Shown here piece by piece: positions 16,401 through 24,889 of a stretch of DNA of 64,000 nucleotides (position 1 is its first letter; every line of letters begins with the position of its first letter). The notes under the pieces were generated by a model. It was not told where the DNA came from and did not search any database. It saw nothing but the letters and a program-made list of their open reading frames with translations. Both the position numbers and the translations under genes were made by a program. This stretch comes from Scatosoma sp045576335 (GTDB lineage Bacteria > Bacillota > Clostridia > Christensenellales > Borkfalkiaceae), in contig JAZNGH010000008.1 in assembly GCA_045576335.1 (NCBI GenBank), positions 1 through 64,000 of the forward strand, read 5' to 3'.

Positions 16401-17093
16401 TTACCTGCCTTTTTCTACGCTGACGACGGTCAGTGTTTGCTTATTTACGCGGAATTTGATTTCAAACTCTGCAAACTGCATACCGTACAGTCTTGTGGGG
16501 TCGTCTTGATAGGAGGGGCGGGGATCGTCGGCAAGACATTCCTTTAAGCCCTCGCGCTTATCTTCGGGTAGCTTTTGCAAAAGCGTTTCGGGAAAATCCA
16601 CGGAGAGGCGGTCGTTTTCGTGATTGTCCGCGTAACCGCCGAACGCGTCCGTTTTACAGTCGGCAAACGGGATATAGGGCTTGATATCCAAAACGGGCGT
16701 GCCGTCCAACAAATCCGCGCCCGAAACGAGTAAAACGCTGCCCTCGTTTTCCGTGCGCTCCACGCTAAGAAGCTTTACGCAAGAAAGCCCGATATGGTTG
16801 GGACGGAAGGGGGAGCGGCTCGCAAAAACGCCCACGCGTGCGTTGCCGCCTAATCTTGGCGGGCGTACGGTGGGGGTAAAGCCCTGCCCGCGTGTTTTGG
16901 AAAAATCGAAAAGCAGCCAAAGATGGGAAAAGTTTTCTATACCGCGTAGCATATTCCCGTCGCGGAACTCGGGCGTAAAAACGATACGCGCCGTTAAGCT
17001 TGGCGCGCGCCCGCTCTGGCGGGGAATACCGAATTTTTCCTTGAAATCGCTCCGTATATACGCAACGGGCGTGATTAAAATTGCGTTCTCCAT
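16401..17093 (-). CDS. trmO: tRNA t6A37 N6-methyltransferase family (TrmO/TsaA)
   Basis: SAM-dependent enzyme of the TsaA-like beta-barrel family that N6-methylates t6A37 in tRNA-Thr. The 230 residues (start at ATG 17093) contain the family run SDFKEKFGIPRQSG, the FSHLWLLFDF strand, the ASRSPFRPNHIGLS loop and LLDGTPVLDIKPYIP, with a C-terminal extension. tsaD, which makes the t6A substrate, is also in the window. The ATG falls where transcription should begin from the adjoining promoter, suggesting a leaderless or nearly leaderless mRNA. First gene of the operon carrying the two LRR lipoproteins. Confidence 0.9.
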   Translation of the reverse strand: MENAILITPVAYIRSDFKEKFGIPRQSGRAPSLTARIVFTPEFRDGNMLRGIENFSHLWLLFDFSKTRGQGFTPTVRPPRLGGNARVGVFASRSPFRPNHIGLSCVKLLSVERTENEGSVLLVSGADLLDGTPVLDIKPYIPFADCKTDAFGGYADNHENDRLSVDFPETLLQKLPEDKREGLKECLADDPRPSYQDDPTRLYGMQFAEFEIKFRVNKQTLTVVSVEKGR

Positions 17094-17099
17094 AACTCC

Positions 17100-17128
17100 A
17101 TTATACGCCGCCTGTATTTTTTTGTCAA
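17100..17128 (-). promoter_or_regulatory. Sigma-A promoter of the trmO-LRR operon
   Basis: On the minus strand TTGACA (17128-17123), 17-bp spacer, TATAAT (17105-17100): perfect consensus. The expected start point, 7 bases downstream, is the A of the trmO ATG. Confidence 0.9.
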
Positions 17129-17167
17129 GCAAACGCCAAAAAATAAGCAAAAACGGGGCAAAAACCG

Positions 17168-17196
17168 TTGATAAAAATTAGGCTTTGTATTATAAT
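17168..17196 (+). promoter_or_regulatory. Sigma-A promoter of the metF operon
   Basis: TTGATA (17168-17173), 17-bp spacer, TATAAT (17191-17196). The leader to the metF ATG is only about 20 bases, too short for a SAM riboswitch. Confidence 0.85.
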
Positions 17197-17223
17197 AGTG
17201 TAGAAAAGTGGAGCGTAAGGATT

Positions 17224-18105
17224 ATGAAATTAACCGAGCTTTTTAAGCAAAATAAATATTCCCTTTCGTTTGAGGTATTTCCCCCGAAAACGGACGACGT
17301 TTACGACGGCGTGAAAACGGCGACGGAAGCGATTGCACGCTTAAAGCCCGCTTTTATGAGCGTGACCTACGGCGCGGGCGGCGGAACGAGCAAGTATACG
17401 CTGGAAATTGCGAAAAATATAAAAAATCAATTCGGTGTGGCGTCGCTTGCACACCTTACCTGCGTTTCGTCCACGAAAGAAACGGTCAAGGCGCGTATTG
17501 CCGATTTTAAGGCGGCGGGCGTGCAAAACGTAATGGCGCTCCGCGGCGATATTCCGCAAAGTATGAGGGGCGAGGATAAAAGCAAGTGGGATTACCGCCA
17601 CGCAATCGAGCTTGTAAAAGAGCTTCGCGAAAGCGGGGATTTTTGTATCGGCGGGGCTTGTTATCCCGAGGTACACCCCGAAAGCAGTTGCCAAAGCGAG
17701 GATATTTTGCGCTTAAAGGAAAAGGTGGACGCGGGCTGCGATTTTTTGACGACGCAAATGTTTTTCGACAACAATCTGCTCTATAATTTTCTCTACAAAA
17801 TCCGTGAGGCGGGTATTACCGTACCCGTGCTGGCGGGCATTATGCCGATTACGAACGCAAACCAAGTCAAGCGCGCAATCGAGCTTTCCGGCTCGTTTAT
17901 GCCACAACGCTTCAAGAGCTTGGTGGATAAATTCGGGCACGACCCGCTCGCAATGAAGCAGGCGGGGATTGCGTATGCGACCGACCAAATTATAGACCTG
18001 TTTGCAAACGGGATTACCAACGTGCACGTGTATTCTATGAATAAGCCCGAGGTTGCCGAGAAAATACAGTCCAACCTTTCGGATATTTTGGGCAAAAATG
18101 CTTGA
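17224..18105 (+). CDS. metF: 5,10-methylenetetrahydrofolate reductase
   Basis: Reduces methylene-THF to methyl-THF, the methyl donor for MetH encoded downstream. 293-residue TIM barrel with SFEVFPPK near the N-terminus, FMSVTYGAGGG, the ALRGD turn, GGACYPEVHPES and the FLTTQMFFDN loop that contacts folate, then AGIMPI. Start chosen at 17224; a frame open from 17185 runs through the promoter. The ribosome site is weak (TAAGGA). Its end overlaps the next gene by 8 bp. Confidence 0.94.
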   Translation: MKLTELFKQNKYSLSFEVFPPKTDDVYDGVKTATEAIARLKPAFMSVTYGAGGGTSKYTLEIAKNIKNQFGVASLAHLTCVSSTKETVKARIADFKAAGVQNVMALRGDIPQSMRGEDKSKWDYRHAIELVKELRESGDFCIGGACYPEVHPESSCQSEDILRLKEKVDAGCDFLTTQMFFDNNLLYNFLYKIREAGITVPVLAGIMPITNANQVKRAIELSGSFMPQRFKSLVDKFGHDPLAMKQAGIAYATDQIIDLFANGITNVHVYSMNKPEVAEKIQSNLSDILGKNA

Positions 18106-18685
18106 TACGGTATTTTTGAAAACCTATCCCGCACCCGAGCTTTCCCGTAGCGAAATTTTGCGATACGCGGGCTGTAAAGAGGAAAACGGGGCGTTGCGGG
18201 AGCTGGTGGACGAGTGTTTACGCGTTTACGCGGGCGTTTTTGACTACCGCGTTTGTTATCGGGTGCTTCCCGCACGAGAGCTGTTGCAGCGCTTTGACGG
18301 CGAGGGTACGCTGTGGAAAAGTAGACTTGGCAAAGCGGAATACGCGGTCGTATTCGCCGCGACGGTGGGTTTGGAAATAGACAGAGCGATTTTGCGCGAA
18401 AGCGTGCTTTCTCCTGCAAAGGCTTCTATTTTACAAGCATTGGGCGCGGAGCGGATAGAGGCGCTTTGCGACGTGTTTTGTTCAGGGCTGGACGCGGAAT
18501 GGTCGAAACGGGGCTTGCACGCGGGTAAACGGTTTAGCGCGGGCTACGGGGATTTTCCGCTTGAAGCGCAAAAAGAAATCTTCGCGCTGTTAAACCCCGA
18601 GCGCAAAATAGGGCTTACCTTAAACGAAAATTTATTGATGACGCCTACGAAATCGGTGACGGCAATCGTGCCGCTTCACGCTTAA
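18098..18685 (+). CDS. Stand-alone methionine synthase reactivation (B12-dependent MetH activation) domain protein
   Basis: A 195-residue protein corresponding to the C-terminal AdoMet-binding activation domain of full-length MetH. The diagnostic motif RFSAGYGDFPLEAQ lies near residues 147-160 (family: R-x-SPGYGDxP), and the C-terminal LMTPTKSVTAIVP also fits. In the family it binds SAM so that oxidised cob(II)alamin on MetH can be reductively remethylated. MetH downstream lacks this domain, so the two should form a split enzyme. Overlaps metF; its stop codon lies inside the left end of a repeat element. Confidence 0.9.
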   Translation: MLDTVFLKTYPAPELSRSEILRYAGCKEENGALRELVDECLRVYAGVFDYRVCYRVLPARELLQRFDGEGTLWKSRLGKAEYAVVFAATVGLEIDRAILRESVLSPAKASILQALGAERIEALCDVFCSGLDAEWSKRGLHAGKRFSAGYGDFPLEAQKEIFALLNPERKIGLTLNENLLMTPTKSVTAIVPLHA

Positions 18686-18960
18686 CCAATTCAATATAAT
18701 TCGAACTCGCACAAAAGGCGTCTTTTTTGTTCTTTTCGCCACGCTCGCGCTTGAAGTATGTTGATACGTCGGCGCGCAATCGTGACAAAAATACCTAAAA
18801 AATACGCGTTTTTAGGTGCGGAGCAGTTTTAGGAAACGAAAAAGAGAATTAGACAAGGAAATCGAGCGCAATCATACCCAAGTATTATAAGCGAGGTTGA
18901 CGAAGTATAAACGCTTTTTCGTCCCTAAAACCTTGTAGGGTTCAATTCTTGTCAGGTTAA
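18682..18960. mobile_element. 279-bp TTAA-flanked MITE-like repeat, diverged copy
   Basis: Begins TTAACCAATTCAATATAAT and ends GGTTAA. The first 45 bases match the reverse complement of the right end of the 280-bp element at 59118-59397 with few changes, and interior blocks (TGACAAAA...TAAAAAATACGC; GGTTGACGAAG...AAACGC) are also shared, so the two are full-length relatives. Its right terminal repeat has diverged. No ORF of note inside. It sits in the met operon, its left TTAA containing the stop codon of the upstream gene, and its right end 9 bp from the metH start. No transposase is nearby. Confidence 0.7.
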
Positions 18961-18969
18961 AGGAAAAGT

Positions 18970-21378
18970 ATGACAGTAAAAGAATTTATACAATTGAATA
19001 CCGTGATTTTGGACGGCGGGACGGGTACGCTTTTACAGCAAGCGGGCTTGCCGCTTGGGGAATTGCCCGAACGGTGGAACGTTACGCATGCGGATACGCT
19101 CGTGAAGCTGCACCGCGACTATTTTGACGCGGGCAGCCATATCGTTTGCACCAACACCTTTGGTGCGAACGCGCTCAAATTTAGCGAGGACGAGCTGGAA
19201 GAAGTCATTGCGGCGGCAATCGCCAACGCAAAAAAAGCGGCGCAAACCTCGCAAGGCACGCAAGAAAAGTTCGTCGCGCTGGATATCGGCCCGTCGGGGA
19301 GATTGTTAAAGCCGTACGGGGATTTCGCGTTTGAGGACGCGGTGGAGCTGTTCGCAAAGACGGTGCGTCTCGGTGTGAAATACGGCGTAGACCTCGTGTT
19401 TATCGAAACGATGAACGACGCCTACGAAACCAAGGCGGCGGTGATAGCGGCAAAGGAAAATTCCGCCTTGCCCGTGTTCGTTTCCAACGCCTACGGGGGC
19501 GACGGCAAGCTGATGACGGGCGCAACGCCCGCGGCAATGGTCGCGCTGTTGGAGGGTTTGGGCGTGGACGCGCTCGGCGCGAATTGCTCGCTCGGTCCGA
19601 AACAGCTTACGCTCGTCGTGGAGGAGCTGCTTGCAAACGCTTCTATTCCCGTGCTCGTAAAGCCCAACGCGGGACTGCCGCAAACGGACGGCGAGCATAC
19701 CTTTTACGATTTAGACGAAGAGGAATTTTCAAAACGGCTTGCAGACTTTGCGACCTTGGGTGCAAGAGCGGTGGGCGGCTGTTGCGGCACTACGCCCGCG
19801 TATATTCAAAGGACGGCGGAGAAAATCAAGGATATTCCCGTATTGCCCTTGACGGAAAAGGAAATTGCTTGCGTTTCCTCGTATACCCACGCGGTGTTTT
19901 TCGATAAGCCCGTTTTAATCGGCGAGCGTATCAACCCCACGGGCAAGAAACGCTTTAAGCAAGCCCTTTTAGAGGGGGATAGCGATTACGCGCTCGGCGA
20001 AGCAATCGCGCAAAAGGAAAACGGCGCGCATATCCTCGATATCAACGTGGGATTGCCGGGGATAGACGAAAAAAGAACGCTGACGGAATACGTTGAAAAG
20101 ATACAAGCGGTGGTAAATTTGCCCTTGCAAATCGACACGGCGGATACCGCCGCGCTGGAAAGCGCGCTTCGCGTATACAACGGAAAACCGCTCGTCAATT
20201 CCGTAAACGGAAAACAAGAGAGTATGGACGCGGTGTTCCCGCTCGTGAAAAAATACGGCGGCGCGGTGGTCGCTTTGACCTTGGACGAGAGCGGTATTCC
20301 TCAACGCTTTGAGGAGCGTGTGGCAATCGCCGAAAAAATCGTGCGGGAAGCCGCGAAATACGGGATTAAGCGCAAGGATATTTTCGTGGATACGCTCACA
20401 ATGTCCGTAGCGACGGACAAAAACGCCGCAAACACGACCTTGCAGGCGTTGGCGTATTGCAAGGAAAAGCTCGGCTTGCATACCGTGCTTGGGGTATCGA
20501 ATATTTCTTTCGGCTTGCCCTCGCGGGAAATTATCAACGCCGCGTTCTTCGCTTACGCGCTTAGAAACGGGCTTTCCGCGGCAATCGTAAACCCCGCTTC
20601 TTTGGAAATGCAAAAGACCTACTACGCCTATCTCGCGCTTTGCGGCAAGGACGAAAATTGCGCGGAATATATCCGCTTTGCAACGGAGCTTTTGCCTGTT
20701 ACGCCCGCATTTTGCGGAGAACCGAAGCCTTTGGCGTTGGAAAAGGAGCAGGACGACGCGTTTACCGCGGCAATCGTGGAGGGGCGCAAGCAACGCGCCG
20801 AAGCACTTTGCGACGAGCTGTTAAAAATACAAAGCCCGCTGTCGATTGTCAACGAGCGAATCGTGCCCGCGCTCAACGAGGTGGGCAAGGGCTACGAGGA
20901 AAAACGGGTATATCTGCCCCAGCTTCTTATGAGCGCGGAGGCGGCAAAGGGCGCGTTTGCGCGTATCAAGGCGCGGCTTGCGGAAAGGGGTGAAAAACGG
21001 GAAAGCAAATGCCCGTTCGTCATTGCGACGGTCAAGGGGGATATTCACGATATCGGTAAAAATATCGTCAAGACCTTGCTTGAAAATTACGGCTTTGAGG
21101 TGATAGACCTCGGGAGAGATACCCCGCCCAAGCGCGTCGTGGAAGCGGTAGAGTGTTACCGCGCGCCGCTCGTGGGTTTGTCCGCGCTTATGACGACGAC
21201 CTTGCCCTCTATGGAAGAAACGGTAAGGCTTCTTCGCGAAAAAACGCCTTGGTGTAAAATCGTGGTCGGCGGTGCGGTGTTAAATGCCGATTACGCGCAA
21301 AAACTGGGTGCGGATGCATACGCAAAGGACGCAATGGCAACCGTCCGTTTCGCCGAAGAAATATACAAAAATTTATAA
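18970..21378 (+). CDS. metH: Cobalamin-dependent methionine synthase (lacking activation domain)
   Basis: Transfers the methyl group from methyl-THF to homocysteine via cobalamin. 802 residues: homocysteine-binding barrel (about 1-290) with zinc cysteines in GANCSLGP and GGCCGTTP; pterin-binding barrel (about 310-570) with IGERINPTGKKRF and ILDINVGLPGID; B12 cap helices and cobalamin domain (about 590-802) with D691-x-H693-x-x-G696, H693 being the lower axial ligand. The enzyme ends there; the activation domain is a separate gene upstream. AGGAAAAG precedes the ATG, just outside the repeat element. Confidence 0.95.
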   Translation: MTVKEFIQLNTVILDGGTGTLLQQAGLPLGELPERWNVTHADTLVKLHRDYFDAGSHIVCTNTFGANALKFSEDELEEVIAAAIANAKKAAQTSQGTQEKFVALDIGPSGRLLKPYGDFAFEDAVELFAKTVRLGVKYGVDLVFIETMNDAYETKAAVIAAKENSALPVFVSNAYGGDGKLMTGATPAAMVALLEGLGVDALGANCSLGPKQLTLVVEELLANASIPVLVKPNAGLPQTDGEHTFYDLDEEEFSKRLADFATLGARAVGGCCGTTPAYIQRTAEKIKDIPVLPLTEKEIACVSSYTHAVFFDKPVLIGERINPTGKKRFKQALLEGDSDYALGEAIAQKENGAHILDINVGLPGIDEKRTLTEYVEKIQAVVNLPLQIDTADTAALESALRVYNGKPLVNSVNGKQESMDAVFPLVKKYGGAVVALTLDESGIPQRFEERVAIAEKIVREAAKYGIKRKDIFVDTLTMSVATDKNAANTTLQALAYCKEKLGLHTVLGVSNISFGLPSREIINAAFFAYALRNGLSAAIVNPASLEMQKTYYAYLALCGKDENCAEYIRFATELLPVTPAFCGEPKPLALEKEQDDAFTAAIVEGRKQRAEALCDELLKIQSPLSIVNERIVPALNEVGKGYEEKRVYLPQLLMSAEAAKGAFARIKARLAERGEKRESKCPFVIATVKGDIHDIGKNIVKTLLENYGFEVIDLGRDTPPKRVVEAVECYRAPLVGLSALMTTTLPSMEETVRLLREKTPWCKIVVGGAVLNADYAQKLGADAYAKDAMATVRFAEEIYKNL

Positions 21379-21456
21379 TTTATGCAAAAATTATGCATTT
21401 ATGCGAAATATGCAAAAAATATTCAAAAATACTTAAAAATAAAGGCATAAAAGCGT

Positions 21457-21485
21457 TTGACAAGTATAAAAATGCGTTGTATAAT
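21457..21485 (+). promoter_or_regulatory. Sigma-A promoter of the arginine operon
   Basis: TTGACA (21457-21462), 17-bp spacer, TATAAT (21480-21485), 43 bases before the argG ATG. Confidence 0.9.
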
Positions 21486-21495
21486 AATCGCATAA

Positions 21496-21513
21496 AATGA
21501 ATATAAATGCAAA
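21496..21513. promoter_or_regulatory. Candidate ArgR (ARG box) operator
   Basis: AATGAATATAAATGCAAA differs at one position from the general ARG-box pattern WNTGAATWWWWATTCANW. It lies just downstream of the start point of the argG promoter, a repressing position. Further TATGCA/TATTCA half-site-like words occur upstream (21380-21445). No argR gene is in the window. Confidence 0.5.
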
Positions 21514-21527
21514 AGGAGAATAAAACA

Positions 21528-22763
21528 ATGGATAAAAAAGACATCAAAAAAGTGGTACTTGCCTATTCGGGCGGTTTGGACACATCAATCATCATTCCTT
21601 GGTTGAAGGAAAATTATAATAATTGCGAGGTTATCGCGGTCAGCGCGAACGTCGGTCAGGCAGACGAGTTGGAAGGCTTGGAGGAGAAAGCCATTAAAAC
21701 GGGCGCGTCCAAGCTGTATATCGAGGACTTGACGGACGAATTCGTGGACGAATACGTCATTCCCACCATGCAGGCGGGTGCAAAATACGAGGAGTATTTG
21801 CTCGGCACGTCGTTTGCCCGTCCCGTCATTGCAAAGCGTATCGTAGAGATCGCCAAAAAAGAGGGTGCGGACGCGATTTGCCACGGCTGTACGGGTAAGG
21901 GGAACGATCAGGTTCGTTTCGAGCTTACGATTAAGGCGTTTGCGCCCGATATGCCCATTATCGCGCCTTGGAGAGAATGGTCTATCAAATCCCGTGAAGA
22001 GGAAATCGATTACGCGGAAGCGCACAACGTGCCTTTGAAAATCAACCGCGAAACCAACTATTCCAAGGATAAAAACCTTTGGCATTTGAGCCACGAGGGC
22101 TTGGATTTGGAGGACGCGGGCAACGAGCCGTTGTACCAAAAAGAGGGCTTCTTGGAAATGGGCGTCTCGCCTTTGCAGGCACCCGATAAGCCTACCTATA
22201 TCACCTTGGACTTCGAAAAGGGCAAGCCCGTTGCGCTCAACGGCGAGAAGATGAGCGCGAAAGAAATCATTCTTGCACTCAACGAGGTCGGCGGCAAGAA
22301 CGGTATCGGGCTTTTGGATATCGTGGAAAACCGTTTGGTCGGTATGAAATGCCGCGGCGTATACGAAACGCCGGGCGGGGAGATTTTGTACGCGGCGCAC
22401 AGCTATTTGGAAACGTTGTGTCTGGATAAATACACCGCGCACAAAAAGCAGGAGCTTTCCGTTTGCTTTGCCGAGCTCGTCTACAACGGGCAATGGTTTA
22501 CGCCCCTTCGCGAAGCGTTGACGGCGTTCGTGGATAAAACGCAAGAAAACGTGACGGGTAAGGTACGCTTGAAGCTGTATAAAGGCAATATCATCAAGGC
22601 GGGGGCTTGGTCGGATTACTCGCTGTATTCGGAAGAGATTGCGACCTTCGGCGAGGACCACGTTTACAATCAAGCGGATGCAACGGGCTTTATTAACCTG
22701 TTCGGTTTGCCTATCAAGGTACAGGCACAGGTCAATCAAGCAAACGAGAAGAAGAATAAATAA
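21528..22763 (+). CDS. argG: Argininosuccinate synthase
   Basis: Condenses citrulline and aspartate using ATP. 411 residues with the PP-loop AYSGGLDTS at the N-terminus, CHGCTGKGNDQVRFE (citrulline/aspartate contacts) and the C-terminal oligomerisation tail. First gene of the arginine operon; strong AAAGGAG before the ATG at 21528 (a longer frame from 21507 would start inside the likely operator). Four bases separate its stop from the SGNH hydrolase start. Confidence 0.96.
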   Translation: MDKKDIKKVVLAYSGGLDTSIIIPWLKENYNNCEVIAVSANVGQADELEGLEEKAIKTGASKLYIEDLTDEFVDEYVIPTMQAGAKYEEYLLGTSFARPVIAKRIVEIAKKEGADAICHGCTGKGNDQVRFELTIKAFAPDMPIIAPWREWSIKSREEEIDYAEAHNVPLKINRETNYSKDKNLWHLSHEGLDLEDAGNEPLYQKEGFLEMGVSPLQAPDKPTYITLDFEKGKPVALNGEKMSAKEIILALNEVGGKNGIGLLDIVENRLVGMKCRGVYETPGGEILYAAHSYLETLCLDKYTAHKKQELSVCFAELVYNGQWFTPLREALTAFVDKTQENVTGKVRLKLYKGNIIKAGAWSDYSLYSEEIATFGEDHVYNQADATGFINLFGLPIKVQAQVNQANEKKNK

Positions 22764-22767
22764 AATT

Positions 22768-23418
22768 ATGCAATTACAAGGAAAAAAGGTCGCGTTTTTG
22801 GGCGACAGCATTACCGAGGGCGTCGGGGCTACGGATATAGAACACAGATATACGAACGTATTTCAAGCGATTACGGGCTGTGAGATTTTCGTAGACGGGA
22901 TCAGCGGCAGCCGTATTGCCGTGCAGCATGGCGAGGATATGAGTTTGCGGCAAAACAAATATTTTGCAAGCCGTATAGCCGAGATGCCTAACGACGTCGA
23001 TTATATCGTCGTTTTCGGCGGTACGAACGATTTTGGCCACGGCAACGCGCCGTTTGGCGAATTGACCGATTGTACGGAGGATACCTATTGCGGTGCGTTA
23101 CGCGTTTTGTGCGAAACGCTGTTGAAAAAGTATCCCTATTCCACGGTAATATTTATGACCCCGCTTCACCGCTTGAACGAAGAGGGAACGGTAAACGAAA
23201 TCGGATTACCGAGGAAGCCCTTAATCGATTACGTAAACGCTATGCGGACGGTTTGCGAATATTATTCGCTGCCCGTTTTGGACTTGTATAAAACGAGCGG
23301 TATGCAACCGTCGGTGGATATCATTCGTGAAATCTATATGCCCGACGGACTGCACCCCTCTAACGCGGGCGCGGAGAAGATCGCGAAGCTGTTGAAGCAG
23401 TTTATTTTAGGTTTATAA
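22768..23418 (+). CDS. SGNH/GDSL-family hydrolase inside the arginine operon
   Basis: A 216-residue esterase-fold protein: block I GDSIT (near residue 12, nucleophile Ser), block III GGTND (Gly/Asn oxyanion residues) and block V PDGLHPSNAG with the catalytic Asp-x-x-His. No signal peptide, so probably cytoplasmic. It starts 4 bp after argG with no clear ribosome site of its own, implying translational coupling. Substrate is unknown; a deacylase or esterase acting on a small metabolite is possible, but nothing in the sequence ties it to arginine synthesis except position. Confidence 0.85.
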   Translation: MQLQGKKVAFLGDSITEGVGATDIEHRYTNVFQAITGCEIFVDGISGSRIAVQHGEDMSLRQNKYFASRIAEMPNDVDYIVVFGGTNDFGHGNAPFGELTDCTEDTYCGALRVLCETLLKKYPYSTVIFMTPLHRLNEEGTVNEIGLPRKPLIDYVNAMRTVCEYYSLPVLDLYKTSGMQPSVDIIREIYMPDGLHPSNAGAEKIAKLLKQFILGL

Positions 23419-23506
23419 AAAGTACTTTTTGCCTGCCACGAAAGCCGTGGTGGGCAAAGTGGTTATTAAAAGCGGTTGTATTTTTGACCGCGGGAGTGTA
23501 AAAGCT

Positions 23507-24889
23507 ATGGAAAAAATGTGGGCGGGACGCTTTGAGAAGGCGTTGGATAAAAAAGCGGACGATTTCAATTCGTCCCTCCGTTTCGATTGCAGAATGTACG
23601 AGCAGGATATAAAAGGCTCTATGGCGCACGCCGCAATGCTCGCAAAGCAAGGCGTTTTGCCACAGTCGGAGGTCGATACGATTATCGACGGTTTAGAGGG
23701 TATTTTGAGGGATATTCAAGAGGGAAAGCTTGATTTTTCGAGCGAGGCAGAGGATATCCATATGTTTATCGAAGCCGAGCTTACGAAGCGTATCGGTGAC
23801 GCGGGCAAGCGTTTGCATACGGCGAGAAGCCGTAACGATCAGGTCGCCGTGGATATCCGTTTGTATTTGCGCGACGAGGCGCAAAATATCCTCGCGCTTA
23901 TCAAGAATTTGATACAAGCCGTGGTATCGCAAGCGGAAAAGAGCGCGGATATTATCGCGCCCGCATACACGCATTTACAGCGCGCACAGCCCGTTTCGTT
24001 TGGACACCAGCTTATGGCGTACGCTATGATGCTGCTTCGGGACGTGGGCAGAATCGAGGACGCGGTAAGGCGTATGAACGCGGAATGTCCGCTCGGAAGC
24101 TGTGCTTTGGCGGGAACGACCTATCTCACCGACCGCGCGTTTACGGCGGAAAAGCTCGGGTTTACGGGCGTTTCGAAAAACAGTATCGACGGCGTATCCG
24201 ACCGCGATTTTTGCGTGGAGCTTATGAGCGCGTTTGCAATTTTAATGATGCACCTTTCCCGTTTTTCGGAGGAGGTCATATTATGGTCGAGCTGGGAATT
24301 TAAGTTTATCGAGCTGGACGATAGCTACACGACGGGCTCGTCCATTATGCCCCAAAAGAAAAACCCCGATATGGCGGAGCTCGTCCGCGGTAAGACGGGG
24401 CGCGTTTACGGGGATTTGATGTCGCTTTTGACGACGCTCAAAGGCTTGCCGCTTGCGTATAACAAGGATATGCAGGAAGACAAAGAAGCGATTTTCGACT
24501 GTATCGATACGGTCAAAATGTGCTTGGAGGTGTTCGCGCCTATGATCGCCACGATGCGCGTGCTCAAAGAAAACACCTATCGCGCGGCGCAAAAGGGCTT
24601 TATTAACGCAACCGACCTTGCCGATTATCTCGCGAAAAAGGGTATGCCTTTCCGCGCGGCGTATAAAATCGTGGGGCAAATCGTAGCGGAATGTATTGCC
24701 AAGGATTGCGTTTTGGACGATTATTCCTTGACGGAATATAAAAAACACAGCGAAAGCTTTGAAGAGGATTTGTACGGCGAGATTTCGCTTGAAACTTGCG
24801 TAGAAAAGCGTAATTCGCTCGGCGGGGCTTCGCCAAGCTCCGTACGCGAACAAATCGCTTTCGTGAAAGAGGAATTGAAAAGAGTATGA
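23507..24889 (+). CDS. argH: Argininosuccinate lyase
   Basis: Splits argininosuccinate into arginine and fumarate. 460 residues from the ATG at 23507 (MEKMWAGRFEK; a second ATG at 23516 is also possible), with GGGAG upstream. Family signature GSSIMPQKKNP containing the catalytic Ser loop, HTARSRNDQV and THLQRAQPVSFGH are all present. It overlaps argC by ATGA. The 88 bp before it hold a TGCCTGCCACGAAAGCCGTGGTGGGCA imperfect palindrome that could be a weak terminator or attenuator. Confidence 0.95.
   Translation: MEKMWAGRFEKALDKKADDFNSSLRFDCRMYEQDIKGSMAHAAMLAKQGVLPQSEVDTIIDGLEGILRDIQEGKLDFSSEAEDIHMFIEAELTKRIGDAGKRLHTARSRNDQVAVDIRLYLRDEAQNILALIKNLIQAVVSQAEKSADIIAPAYTHLQRAQPVSFGHQLMAYAMMLLRDVGRIEDAVRRMNAECPLGSCALAGTTYLTDRAFTAEKLGFTGVSKNSIDGVSDRDFCVELMSAFAILMMHLSRFSEEVILWSSWEFKFIELDDSYTTGSSIMPQKKNPDMAELVRGKTGRVYGDLMSLLTTLKGLPLAYNKDMQEDKEAIFDCIDTVKMCLEVFAPMIATMRVLKENTYRAAQKGFINATDLADYLAKKGMPFRAAYKIVGQIVAECIAKDCVLDDYSLTEYKKHSESFEEDLYGEISLETCVEKRNSLGGASPSSVREQIAFVKEELKRV

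Noticed and set aside
17185..17223. Upstream start for metF
   Set aside because: It would be encoded within the -10 region of the metF promoter.
21585..22811. 408-codon frame antisense to argG
   Set aside because: ArgG on the plus strand is complete; the antisense protein shows no fold or motif.
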